This document shows, piece after piece, positions 1 to 11,855 of a DNA stretch of 64,000 nt (positions are counted from its first letter, which is position 1; each line of letters starts with the position of its first letter). Under the pieces are notes generated by a model. That model did not search any database and was not told where the DNA came from. It worked only from the letters and a program-made list of their open reading frames with translations. Position numbers and translations under genes: made by a program. Origin of the DNA: Metallyticus violacea (Eukaryota; Arthropoda; Insecta; Mantodea; Metallyticidae); NCBI GenBank assembly GCA_030762175.1, contig CM060833.1:9134501-9198500 (forward strand), written 5' to 3'.

Positions 1-2737
1 GCGAGTATTTGCGTATAGTACCTCTCCGAATTTACGATATCTTCAATAAATATAGACTGTATTATTCGATTTACTGTTAACAGCACACCACACCACACAC
101 CAATCTTATCATAACGTGTTTCATGAATTTCGTGTATTTTTTGTGCTCAAGAATCTATTGTTCAATGAACCACGTGAATGAAATCATGCTTCATCAGAGA
201 AATCGATTAAATATGGATCAACAATACGTTCATGCGTGTTCTGTAAAACCGAATTTCAGAAATTCACTCGACTTTCGTTGCCATTAGAACGTTCAAGTGA
301 TGCCCCAATATCATCATGCTTTTCGTTTGTTATAATTTTAAAGCTTACCGATCCCGTTTCTTTTGATCTATTAACAAGATTTCTAACTGTGCCTCTGTTT
401 GGAGGTCAGGGAATATGTCTACAAATTGTCTACACATTTATTGGCATGAATCTATTTTATTGTAAGTATCGTAAACATCCCTTGTTGTAGAGTAACATTT
501 TCAGTCGACATTTCAATTATCTAAATAATTAATTTAATACACACACAACACACGCACTTTAAACGTAATTCAAAAGAAGTGCACAAGCAAACACGTCTTC
601 TAGCACTTCAAACTGTACAAAGCAACGACCGGCTCAAACGCGTGTTCTATTGCCAACACTCGACCTGTACTAAGCGGAAATGTATGGGACCTGCAGCAAT
701 GAAGCAAAATTACGGATCTACAATGCCGCTGTTTACTTCGCGCTGCACCTACTTTCTCCCGCTCGCTTTTTCGGATCAAGCGTGATTGGAACTCTCCGTA
801 TATTAATTATTGCAGTTATTTCAATATCAAACAGTATTACATTTGAAGCAACAATATCTCGTGTAGACACTCTTCACCAGCGATAACCAATCGTTTCGCC
901 AAGTCAGCTGTTATTGTTTGCACTGTTAGGAACGTTGCGCAATGACTGGCCGTAGAGCCTACGCCCTTAGTGTACATATCTAGGAGGAAGGGATGAGGTG
1001 AAGGAGACATCGGGTGCCAGGATCCACGGGCGATGAAGCACGAATGTACACGGATCCCTAACATTTTGCAGATCGAACAATCTGACCCCGGTTCCTCTCC
1101 AAGGAATTCGAGTCCCTCAGAAGGCCGGCTTCCGTATCAGACGCCGGAGTAAAAACCTCTCCAAAGTGCAAGCAACAGGCACGCCGCACCAGCCCACCTC
1201 GCCCTAGCACTTTCGACCCGCAACAGAACCAAAGTAATGAAATTATATGAAACTGGACGAGGGAAAATTCAAGGAAAGGAAAGAACCATCGCAAAATTCG
1301 CTCCAGGGCAAACGAAAAATCCGATGTCAGGATAGCCGCTCCAAAGTTGTGAACAAATGGCAGGCTAGTGAAGCTTCATTGAATTCCTGAAGTAGTTGCT
1401 TATTTCTTTTTGTGTTAATTGAAAGGAAAGAAAAGAATCACTGTACAAAGTTACATTCTAAGAACTTTTCTTTGAAACCAGTGAAAGAGAAAATTGAAAT
1501 TAAAAAACTTTGTGGACTAACTGCCGGTATTACTCAATTTGAATCAAAACATAAGACAATGTTTCTGTAAAGACAGAAACATTCCACGGTAAGTATGTTG
1601 TCATGTAAATCAACGAAAGTATTTTTTGTTTAAATAGATGAGTCAATATGATATTTTTATTCCTCTATCTTTCTGTTGTGTATGTATGAGAATTAATTCT
1701 AGAATTTCTCACTGTGTTCTACAGTGTGAAGTTGTACAAGTGCTGCCGCCACCACCGCTAATTGTGTCATTTCCGCTCTCGGATTTGAACCAGGTTTCGC
1801 TCAAATCTGACCAAGTTATTTTTCATGGTATTTCTTAATAGTGAAAAAGTGGCATGGCTTTTAACTTCATACCTATTAAAACTGCCTGCAAAGTTCGTTA
1901 CATTGAAAGCGAAAATAATATCTCGCAAAAAATGTATTGATATTTATAAAACCATCTCGTTTTGTACAATTTTAAATCTCGTTTATTTATTCAGTAATTT
2001 ACTTTTTCATTTCCTGGTGAAACGGTTTTCTACAAGAGTTCCCCCCGCCCCAGGTTTAAAGGGAAATTTATGGTAACTTTAAACGCAGACAAATTCCTGA
2101 TTCATTTGCCTAAACCACGTTTTTCATTCGTCATCCCGAATTCCTGACAGTTGGAAAAAAAAATATTAGTGCTAGTTCCTATCAAATCAAGAATGTCATC
2201 CCTTCGAAAGGACTTTCTCAATAGACTGACATGCTGAAGCGGTTAATTGTGAAACTGATTGGCTATGCAATTGCCGGAAAATAGACCATGCAGAAGGCGG
2301 TTAAGTTTTGCAACAAAATATTCCAAGAGAAAGATTTTCATAATAACATATCAGTTTTTATTTGGTAATTTTGAGAATAGGCCGCCTCGTTAATTTCTTT
2401 TTTGTTTCCCAAAGTTGCCCCTAGGGTGGAGGTGGGTTGCATGTAGAGAACTACCGGAGCTAAAAAACGCATTATTTTCATTGTATACCGGAAGAAGAAA
2501 TTTAAGCAAGCACTATGGCATAACAACATATAACCATTGCGGTGGATAGCTGCAAACGATTATAAAAACACAAACACCTAAGCATGGTTAAATTGTGGTT
2601 TACATGGAACTAATATATATTGATTCCTAAAGCAGTCTTAATGTGAATAGTTGCAGGGTGTATGGCCGTAATTATTTATATTTCTTTCAAACCACAATAG
2701 AATGTAGAATGTTTTATCTAGACAAGAATTTAGTTAA
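1..2737. other. No gene recognised; CpG-richer stretch 560-1330
   Basis: Short open frames here have no recognisable domain. CpG dinucleotides and GC content rise between about 560 and 1330 compared with the AT-rich rest. This could mark a promoter or first exon of an unseen neighbour, but no clear splice or start signal supports that. Confidence 0.4.
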
Positions 2738-2865
2738 CTTCGTAGATACTCGAAATACGTGTCATAAATGATGCAAATATGTTGGTATGCATGAATGCAT
2801 TTCTTCGTAGATACTCGAAATACGTGTCATAAATGATGCAAATATGTTGGTATGCATGAATGCAT
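2738..2865. repeat. Perfect two-copy 65-bp tandem duplication
   Basis: A unit starting CTTCGTAGATACTCGAAATA and ending CATGAATGCAT occurs twice with no difference seen, at 2738 and 2803. The unit contains the short palindrome ATGCATGAATGCAT. Confidence 0.93.
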
Positions 2866-4890
2866 CACTGGAATTAGTAAAGAGAAATTAACTTCAACAC
2901 AAAAGAAAATACATGAGAGAAAACCGCTCGTTTCTTCTGCACCCACACCTAAAAAGAGAGAAGCAGAATAATGCAAATTACCGTAAGACGTCACAAACAG
3001 TTAATTTCGTGTAATCGTGGGTAACGTCGCCGCGCTCAACGTTAACTTATAGCTGCGTGAAAGTGTATCAGTGTTATTATTGTTGGGTAGTCCACCCGGA
3101 GCAGTAATTTCGCGCCTCTTTTCAGTATCTCCTTACACGAATATAAACTGCAGTTTTGCTCCTTAAACCCTCGTGCAACTGTAATAAAAATAAATGAGTA
3201 AGGCGACCCATTCTCAAACACTACCTTTAATTTCATATTTTGGACGTTACCTTTCTCAAATGTCTGGTAGATACACGCATGTACACTGCAACCTACTTGC
3301 TATTAAATTTCGCTCACTTGTTTCACACAGTTAACTACCAAACAAAGTCATTGCTACTCGAGTATCCTGTTTTATAGCCTCGCTGTGTGAAAGGACAAAA
3401 ATCAAGGTTAAGCCCCACTAATGTGGTTTTTTGAACAGGCTCTCACTATTAGTAAATTACGATTTAATGGATAAGAATTATGTAGAACAGTGTTTATTTT
3501 TAATCTAAATTATCACTATTTCAGCCATTTAATCAGATCTGTATTTACGTCAAACAATGACTTTTACGAAATCGAAGTTGGCGGTTTCGTTTGAATGCAC
3601 ATTGTTAAATCTGTGCGTAAAGAAAATAGATATATCTTATGTACATTTTAAATCGTAAATTTTATTTCTGAAATGCACGTTTAAAGATACTAAAATCTCA
3701 ATAAAATGCTCAATAACTGAGGTCGTTTTCATGACCTGAAGAACTTATTGCTAATGCGTAGCTGTTTTACAGATTTGACGGTTCTGAGTTCATTGTCTTC
3801 CGTCCTATAGCCCAGGTTATTTAATTGAAGGTTTCCGCAGTGTATTTCCTACACTACTTCCTTCTCGTGGCTGGTTGAGACGAAACCATCTTGACCGACT
3901 TTGCTTTCCTTTTCCTTGCTTTTGCTTCAGAAGTAGCCTTTGACAAGGACAGAAATATTATGTCCAAAGCATGCAACGCTGTTATATGTATATTCGCAGC
4001 TCTCCTTTACTTTCTGTAGCGAAAATGAACTTTAATGGTTCTTTCAACAACATTAACATCGTTACAAGACCAATTTACACATATTCCGTATTGGAAAAAT
4101 GTCTAAGGCGCAGATTATTAGTCTAAGGCAAATACAATGGTTTGTTTGTTAACCACAAATGCAGCCAACATACTGTCGACAATGGGAAGCTAAATACTAA
4201 AAAAAAAGTTATGCAGTTTTGTTTATTGAAAGTAGTGCAGCATATTATAAAAATGTACGATTAAATGAAGTTTTAAAATTATAAATTTAACCCTCACAGT
4301 TGTATGACTGGACACTAATATGAGATCTGTGTTCCATGGCGTCCAATAATCAAACGAGAAAACGCAATGGTAATATTGCCGTTATTTCCCATGATGCAAC
4401 TGTAGTTCCGGTTAAGTTCAATCCAGTTGTTTCATATTTGTGTATACCAGAATGAAATTTACTGCCACTTTCTTTCTAAATTTAATTTAATGTGGAAATA
4501 GTTTAATGCATTAAATTTCTAATGTAATATTGGAAATGAGACGGTGTTGTAAATTATATGGAAAGTGATAATATGAGCAATGAAGGTAAAGTTATCAAAA
4601 ATAATGCTTAAATTTGAATATTTATTAACGATTATAGACACAGTGTTTTAATTATGTATTAAAATACGTTAGTGGTGAAGCATCTCTCTTGTGACTTCAT
4701 TTTTGTTTAGTATAAAATTTTTCTAAATTTAATTCGAATGTAATTGTAATATTTGAAAGAGAAGAAATCTAACATTAGTGCAAACGTTTTGAAAATGTGT
4801 ACATATTTTTGAGAGTGTTTTCATCTTTTCTTTCTGAATAGACTTAATTCTTGTTTTTAATTATGGGTGATCATATTCCTAGCCAGAAAT
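2866..4890. other. AT-rich intergenic DNA, nothing recognised
   Basis: No open frame over 70 codons and no familiar repeat termini were seen on either strand. Confidence 0.5.
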
Positions 4891-4949
4891 ATTGGGTTAA
4901 TCCGCAATATTTGCACTTTTTTCGCTGTGGCAAAACTTAAATTTGACAC

Positions 4950-5340
4950 TCGTTTTAAGATTAACAGAAGACAGACATAGTGATGTATTCTCCTGCATTG
5001 TCTGTGGCAATCTGCTAACATTTTTCGACTCCATGCCTAAAGAAAGCTTTTGGTTAATGCATCGAGCCAGGTTTGAAGAGTATTTTTGCTGCCAAAGGCG
5101 TTTACTCGAAGATTGTTGCATAGAGAATAAATGAGGTGAAAATTTGAGGACACAAGGTCGGGGGAATGAGGGAGTTACGAAACTACCTCCCAAGCAAGTT
5201 CCTGGATACCTGCGCTTTTGTCACGTTGGCAAAGTGTGGGTGTACATTACCGTGTTGCAGCAGCACTTGATGCAGTCTCCCGGTCATTTCTCTTGAATTG
5301 CGCCCGCAAGGCATCAGCAGTGACACTTGCAGAACCGGTT
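4950..5340 (-). mobile_element. Mariner transposase relic (C-terminal half)
   Basis: Reading the - strand across several frames gives HPHFANVTKAQ, the region after the second catalytic Asp of mariner transposases, and FFRHGVEKC followed by DNAGEYI, the family's usual last block. Many frame breaks and stops show it is long dead. The terminal repeats were not identified. Confidence 0.55.
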
Positions 5341-5344
5341 TTTA

Positions 5345-6940
5345 GGTGCACCAATCTTTTATCATGAATATACGTAACTATTAATTTCGTGGTTTTCTGT
5401 TTTAACTCAAATTTAAAATTTACGAATTTATTGGTAATAGCGCATGTTTTGTCCGCACATCTGCACCTTTCACTAAATTTAGAAGAGCTGCCGGAAGAAC
5501 GGAAAACTAGAAAAACACGCAAAAACTTTTGCACTTCAAAGTATAGAGTACATGGATTAAGCGCTCCAATAACTCAAATAAACGAAACTGAAAAAGTGTT
5601 GCATCGGCAAGCTAAGTCTTCTTTAATTCAGTGTGTACTTTCTTTGTACACACAGCGAAATATGAACCTCTAATTCGTAAGATAATACTAAAAAGAGACA
5701 TTAACCTTGAAAAATGGGTTAAATTTCAGAGTGAAAGGTCCATATATGTTAGCAAATATACTTCTGCACAATTATTAAATTGTATTGGTGAGGATCTAGA
5801 CAATTAAGATAAAACGTCTTTGCTAGTTCGTTATGTTGCGCCGTCTCCGTCTTTTGAAGTGAAGTAAAGGTTTTTTTCTGTCCAGTTAAATTGAACAGCA
5901 TTACCATATTCACAGCAATTGATAGTATACTAACAGAAAGAAAGAAAGAAAAACCAAAAATTAGTAACGTGCTTTTTCAATGGTACTGTTAATTTTAGTG
6001 GTTCTGTCGCGGGGTCTGCGCTCGATTTTCAGAAAAAGGGGGCACTAGCTGCCATACATTCGGCTAGGGCACATGCTTTGTCGATTGCTATTACCAACTG
6101 TATAAATTGAACATCCTATAGTAAAACACACATTACATATTGTTAAGAACATTTATAAACTTTTTCATACTACTCCTAAACGAGAAAACATATTGCACGA
6201 AAGCCATTGTGCTTTAAAAGAATTCGTTTTAAAAGCATCCGAAACTGTTGATATCCGCTGGTTGAGTACCAATCTCATAGTTCATTCCTGTGTTACAAGT
6301 CCATTATGATGACATGTGAACATATCACAAGGACTGTGCGAATTTAGCAAATTTGGCTAGGGAATCTTGATAGAAACCAGTAGTTCAATTTCGTGAACAC
6401 AAATGAATTAAAACTATTAAACACCGTCTATAAAAGAAGAAACGATTAATTGGATCTCAATGAAGTATACAAACATTTTGTACTATGTTATAGAACGATA
6501 GTTTTCGATATAAATCTAAAATGGCCTTGTTGTGCTCAAATCAGGCACGAAGCAGTAAATTACTCCAAAAATTACTCGGGTAGTACTCCAAAGAATGAAC
6601 TCAAAATACGTACTCCAACAACACCCAGGCGTCATGCTAATACTCCTTTTAAAAACAAAAGCCCAATCATGAAACAAAACACCTACAAAAACAAAGGAAA
6701 CAATTTTGCACCGTAATAGTGTTGGCCATCCTTAAGCTATCCTCATTGCAGGTTGCTGCTTTATCGCCATTCAAGAGCAGCCCATGTGGTAGCGTTAGCG
6801 ACTTGGGTAGCTGCATTACCGACATGTTGTACCACCCTTTCAGTGGTATGCATTCCTATGACAAAGATCAGACCAAGGAGAGATTTTTTATTTATTATAC
6901 AAAAATGTTTATATGCATAGGAGAGTAGATCCATAAGTTT
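5345..6940. other. No gene recognised
   Basis: Open frames of 94 codons (5389-5673) and 88 codons (6450-6716) occur, but neither shows a domain I know. A GC-rich patch lies near 6005-6070. Confidence 0.4.
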
Positions 6941-6949
6941 CCGGCCTAA

Positions 6950-7840
6950 CCCTTTTCTAGGTATGCTAAAGACAAAAACTATATTTCAATTTTCAAAATA
7001 GTTACCCTTTATTGCAATACACTTCTCACATCTTTGAATTAACATTTCAATCTCCCCTAAAAAAATAGTCATAAGTCTTGTTTGCAAAATGGGCACTAAC
7101 AGCAACCATTGCTTCTTCGCCACACTTAAGTTTCCTTCCTCGAAGGTTCATCTTGAGTTTTGAGAAGAGGAAATAGTCACTAGGAGCTACATCTGGGTTG
7201 TACGGTGGATGGTCGATCTCCTTGAAGCCACATTTCTTCACAGCTTCCTTTGCAACAAGAGCTGTATGCACAGGCCCTTTGTCGTGTAGAAGGTGCACAC
7301 CACCACTCACATTTCCTCGCCTTTTCTCTTTCATGAAAGCACGTAGTCTGTGCAGTGGGCCAGTATAGTTAGCCCCATTTACTGTGGTGTTCCTCTTCTT
7401 GAAGTCAATAAAGAGCATTCCTTCACAGTCCCAAAAGATTGTGATAATCTTCTTGGTTGACTTAATGACCTTGGCCTTTAGAGGCGATGTTTCGCCGGGT
7501 TTACGCCACTTCATCGATTCTCTTTCGGACAAGGGATTATAATACAGGACCATAGTTTCGTCTGCTGTAACAATGTTTGCACAACTTCTCTCTCGTTGCT
7601 ACGGTAGAGCTCCAAAAATGTTTGACAACAGATGACTCTTGCTGCTTTTGGACTGAGGAAACCATCTTGCACTAACCTTATTCGTGCTTAAATGTGCACG
7701 AATAATTCGAAGGGCCGTTGTTTTAGAAAGGCCCAAGCTTGCTGCTATTTCTGTAACTTTTCCATAATTTCTCCTTCCACAGGAGCGATATCCTTTTTCA
7801 GAGCAAGGACTCTAGTATGGTGTTCATGACATCTTTCGAA
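6950..7840 (-). mobile_element. Mariner (DD34D) element, decayed
   Basis: An open frame at 7047-7553 codes for 168 residues of the catalytic core. It shows SPLKAKVIKSTKKIITIFWD, then LLHDKGPVHTAL holding the second Asp, and NPDVAPSDYFLF holding the third, 34 residues on. The first Asp is in the upstream TADETM at about 7565. Further upstream (7600-7800), KVTEIAASLGLSKTTALRII and NKVSARWFPQ are the DNA-binding part, broken by frameshifts. The element abuts the polinton relic. Confidence 0.85.
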
Positions 7841-7849
7841 TAATTGAGC

Positions 7850-8215
7850 AGCGTTTCAACGTATGTTCAATAGGATTAGCTTGACTTAGGCATGGAGATG
7901 GTGACATTGTTGAGTGATACTTCTAACTGTTGAAACAAAGACTTTACAGTATTGTTGACAAGGGTAACATGCTCGACATCTTTCATGTCATTTCCCCTGT
8001 CATCGATTATTCGCAAAAACAGCTGAAGTAAGTCATATCCAGGTAATCGTCCGCATTTCCAGGATAATGATATGTGATGGGGGCATTTTTCATAAGTATA
8101 TGTTGTGAATTATTGAAATGTGTCCGCACTCCTGCACGTTCATTTGAACGGGTATGTCTTTGAAAATGTCTAGTTCTGAACTCATGTGCACCAGCGACTC
8201 GTCATGATCTTTATT
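7850..8215 (-). pseudogene. Polinton/adintovirus-like major capsid relic
   Basis: The - strand holds SSELDIF near 8200, then ADDYLDM near 8050 in another frame, then DDRGNDMKD and LFQQLEVSLNNV in a third. These blocks appear in this order near the N-terminus of the F54H12.2-like proteins of Maverick/Polinton elements, thought to be double jelly-roll capsid proteins. At least two frameshifts and a stop break it, and it ends where the mariner begins at about 7840. It is an old endogenous copy without coding capacity. The capsid assignment is from family knowledge. Confidence 0.55.
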
Positions 8216-8272
8216 TAATCTTTATTAGCTATTATGAAAACAAGTCTTGCATCCTTCATCTGCGGCGTTTAG

Positions 8273-8587
8273 TTATGGATACTGATTGATCTGTTTTCCT
8301 TTCGGACACTTTAATAGACGCTTATGTCCATAACTTATCATAGGGTCTATCTTTACGTCCACTTTCCTCTTCAAATTAGATCCCGCCTCCTCCAGTGTAG
8401 TCTTTAACGACTCCTTTGGTGAAATTCCCGAACTTGCCACATCGGCGAGCACATTGGCACCCATTTTCAACGCCTCTTTGCCGACAGTTTTTACACCGCT
8501 TTTGAAGAACGAAAGCACGATTCTGAAAATCCCGCCAAGAGCAGAGAATAAGCCGTTACCCTTTTGATAACGTTCGCACCTGTGCAA
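8273..8587 (-). pseudogene. Small basic polinton-type virion protein, still open
   Basis: A 104-codon frame with GNGLFSALGGIFRIVLSFF, then SGVKTVGKEALKMGANVLAD, then LKRKVDVKI and a basic C-terminus. This Gly-rich amphipathic start followed by the GKEAL..GANVL block recurs in small proteins encoded beside the capsid genes of Polintons and adintoviruses; they are likened to adenovirus core/pX-like proteins. Its flanking capsid relics on the same strand support the call. It is open end to end, but the neighbours are dead, so function is unlikely. Confidence 0.6.
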
Positions 8588-8739
8588 AAGAAAACATCGA
8601 TGGTCTAATGCTCTTCCAGCCTGCTTTAGTAATATCTGGTGACAGTATCCAGTTCCATTATGTCTTTTTCGGATGAAGCGTTAAAATATTAGTAAAGCTG
8701 TCTACAATGGCCAGAAATCGCGTAACCGTTCCTTAAATT

Positions 8740-9130
8740 TATGTTCACAAGTTTAAAACCCCATTGCATCAAAGGTATCGAGTTAAGGGAGAGAAGGACT
8801 TTTCATTCATGCAGGTGTTGTCGCGTTTTTCACACTCTGCAGAAACGCTTTAATGATTTGCACAAACGTGTTGCCCGCCACTTGTGGTACTATCAGATTG
8901 CAATAAATCAACATCTCGTAAGTGAAGCCCATGTACGGGTCCACAGGATGTTTACCATTTCCTGATCAACTACGCTGGTATAGGGTTCGAATCCCATCAT
9001 CTTGGCCAGAGATTGCGATAAAACCAAACCTTGTACGGGATTCTTAGTCATAGGAGGATTTCCAGTGTCAGGTTTTGTTACCGTAGGGGGATTTCTAGTG
9101 GGCTTAGTCATCGCTTCCTGTTCAGGAGGA
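8740..9130 (-). pseudogene. Polinton-type minor capsid (penton-like) relic
   Basis: On the - strand, LSQSLAKMMGFEPYT (8908-9111 frame) is followed, after a frameshift near 8940, by MLIYCNLIVPQVAGNTFVQ. The pairing of a LA..LGF block with a Y.DI..PQ..G..... block downstream fits the minor capsid protein of Polintons/adintoviruses. It lies just 5' of the small basic protein on the same strand, the usual order. Both the decay and the short length make this tentative. Confidence 0.45.
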
Positions 9131-9134
9131 TTTG

Positions 9135-10588
9135 TAGACCTGGACTTTAGTGTTTAGTTCGTAAGTTATAGTGTTTTAATTTCTATAGGTCAATAAAAAT
9201 TGGACACATAAATGCCCAAAGGAGCAAACATGCAATGTCGGAGTTAAAGAATTGAAACTAGACTTATTATGTATTCGGGAGTCTTACACATACACACTCA
9301 AGGGGAAAATTACACATACTCCTGGAAGAGCAAGGATCATAAGTCAGATTATGATGATGATTATTGCTTAAGGGGCGCAAAAGAGCGAGGGTCATTAACG
9401 CCCAATCACGCTAAAAACTGCGCCAAGATATCATAAGTCAGGAAAGAACCCCATGGCAGTCATAATAATATACAATCCAAATTTGCAAATTATAAATATT
9501 ACCCAATTAGAAGATTCGTACACGAACTGCACAGAAGTCACACATGATAGTGGTAAATTTTTATTTAAATGCTTACAAGGTAGTAAACTATTCTACATCG
9601 GATTATAATGATGTGATTTCTAACATTGAAAGCATTTTTCCGTCCTTATATTCCCCTGAAAACGGAACATAAAGATAAATAGTACTTTGAACGTAGTACT
9701 GAGCCTGTGAGATCTAAAACATTACTTTTTTGTGTTTAGTCACTATCAGAATATTTAATATTTAACTATGAAACCAGTTAAAGTAGTATTTGCAGTCACT
9801 TTATTTCATTTCTGTACTTTCTTGACAATTTAAGAGCGAAATGAATATGTTCATTTATAATTGGCAATCGTAATATTGTCGGTGGCCTGCCAATGGGGAA
9901 AATCTGACGCGATGTTGGCAGGTTGTGTATTTGAGTTTCTAATTGAGGCAACCATGGTCTCACCAACGAAAGTGATACGACGGTCATGTGCACCACTCCA
10001 AAATGAAAATGGAAATGCTATGACTTACGTTGTAAGTTCACAATAGACGTCGTAGCGTGACCACGCAATTTCAAAACATAACGAACGCAGCAATGGATAT
10101 GGCCCTTGTGTCTGATGTCATAAAACTCACTTTGCGACGTATGCAGTAACGTCCGTAAAATCAACCCTCGTGTGTCCCAGCTGGAGGCCTTTCCTGGGAA
10201 TGCACATGATGAGAGGTAACCTTTCTGGTGGTGCATGCACATGATAGTTATTGTGGATGAGGAGCTCCTCCTATCTTTTCCTCTCGCCTTCCTGATCAAA
10301 ATACTCCACAAAGTAACCCAGACATTGGTTTGCAGCGCGTCTGCAAACTAAGCCCCTACAGATAACCGCTTGCGTGGAGTAAAGATTTTTTATTTCTTCC
10401 CTCCCCTTCTCCCCCCTTTTTTTCCTTCCTCCCTTTTTTCTCGAGAAGCCTGTTTAATACAACATTATATAGCCAGTCAGGTACCTATTTGTTTTAATTA
10501 TTCACAAGCTTGCATTCATTGTTGTAATTTTCAGCGTTTAACTGAACAAAATATATATTCAAACAACTAAAATATTAGTGAAGAAAAT

Positions 10589-10626
<38 letters not shown>

Positions 10627-11700
10627 AATTTGTGAGAGAAAAACAGTCATCAGTCGTTCTATGCACTGAATGCATGATGGTTAGAACTGTTTCACTAATT
10701 GGGTTATTTTATTATAACCAACTTTTACTATTTGTGACATCGAAGGTCAATAACTCCCCACACCCTTTCTTGCTCACTACAACACTACTATTTAGGTTAC
10801 GCTCTGAATAACAATATTGGCAGTTTTTCACAATCAAGGAAAATGGAGACAGTAAAGGTTGAGTTAAAAGAGGTTATTTTATTATCTGCTATATTTCTCT
10901 CCTGGGACGGGAGTGGGAGGAGGGGGGGGGGCAAAGTATATTGGAAAGCATCTGCTCCTGAGAGAGGGGAGGAGGAATGTGCCATTATCACTTTTGCTCA
11001 AATTTGTTTTATCAGACTTGCAATAAACAACACAGATGATTGTTTCTGTTTCTTCTAGTAGTAATTTTATTTTGAAATCCGAGAACCGCTTCGCAATGCA
11101 GCTTGCAGCTTGTAACAATTAAAAAAAACTATTTATTTTACCAAGAGCTTTCAGTTCTGTTATTTTTCATTAGAGGGAAGCACAGAGCGGTCCTCGTTTT
11201 GGTTCCTGTTGGGGTCACTGATTGCAACGATTTCCTCCATACCTTTAGAAACAAATTTCTCCCCTATTTCCTTTTTACGCAAAATAAGAACGTGTCCAGG
11301 TTGGCAACCAAACACCGATAATAACAAATTACATTGACGACGTCTCTGATGGTGTTAACCTACTGCTAACGTGCTGATATATAGTTAATTTAAATTCGAA
11401 TTTTTGATATGACATTTAGAATTGTATCGATGCGCCGAATCTACTTTTGCTGCTTCTAGTGACTTGTGCTTTAATATGTCAGCTGATCGTAACAGAAAAA
11501 AGCAATAAACAAATACAGTTCAATTTTGTTATTGCTCGGCTGAAAATATATTTTTAGGACGATCTCTTGCGGTAGTCATAAGAGTTAGATTGGAGATTTA
11601 GTTTTATGTTTTTTTTGAAAAGAATAGATTGGCCGAAAATGTTTGTTTATATTTTGCTGCTAGCAAGAAATGAATAGGCGTCGAGCTATAAGCAAGAGTG
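9135..11700. other. Upstream region of unc-119, little recognised
   Basis: This stretch holds a 97-codon - strand frame (10018-10311) without a known domain, C/T-rich tracts near 10390-10440 and a 34-bp poly(A) run. The unc-119 promoter should lie in the last kilobase, but no TATA box or initiator could be singled out. Confidence 0.4.
10591..10624. repeat. Poly(A) run
   Basis: An uninterrupted run of about 34 A. No retroelement body was recognised immediately before it. Confidence 0.9.
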
Positions 11701-11758
11701 TTACATTGTATTGAACTTTTAAACGTTAGGAAAACTTTGCTTTTGGTTTTGACTAAAT

Positions 11759-11855
11759 ATGAGTGTAGTTAGCAGTGCTCATAAAAAAAGTGTAATTCCA
11801 AACGTCGGAATTAGACAAGCAAAGGCTGCTAGAGATCCATTAAGTACAGAAGCAG
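11759..11855 (+). CDS. unc-119: unc-119 coding exon 1
   Basis: Codes for residues 1-32 plus one base and starts [20 protein letters not shown]. The exon ends GCAG followed by the donor GTAAGT. This part is the family's poorly conserved tail, so its assignment rests on the phase match with exon 2, the upstream in-frame stop at 11750-11752 and the donor. Confidence 0.85.

Noticed and set aside
4897..5193. 98-codon - strand open frame taken as a gene
   Set aside because: It covers the mariner relic in one of its frames and shows no continuous protein similarity; it is kept only as part of that relic.
10018..10311. 97-codon - strand open frame as a host exon
   Set aside because: No recognisable domain and no clear splice sites in frame; could be chance in a GC-richer patch.
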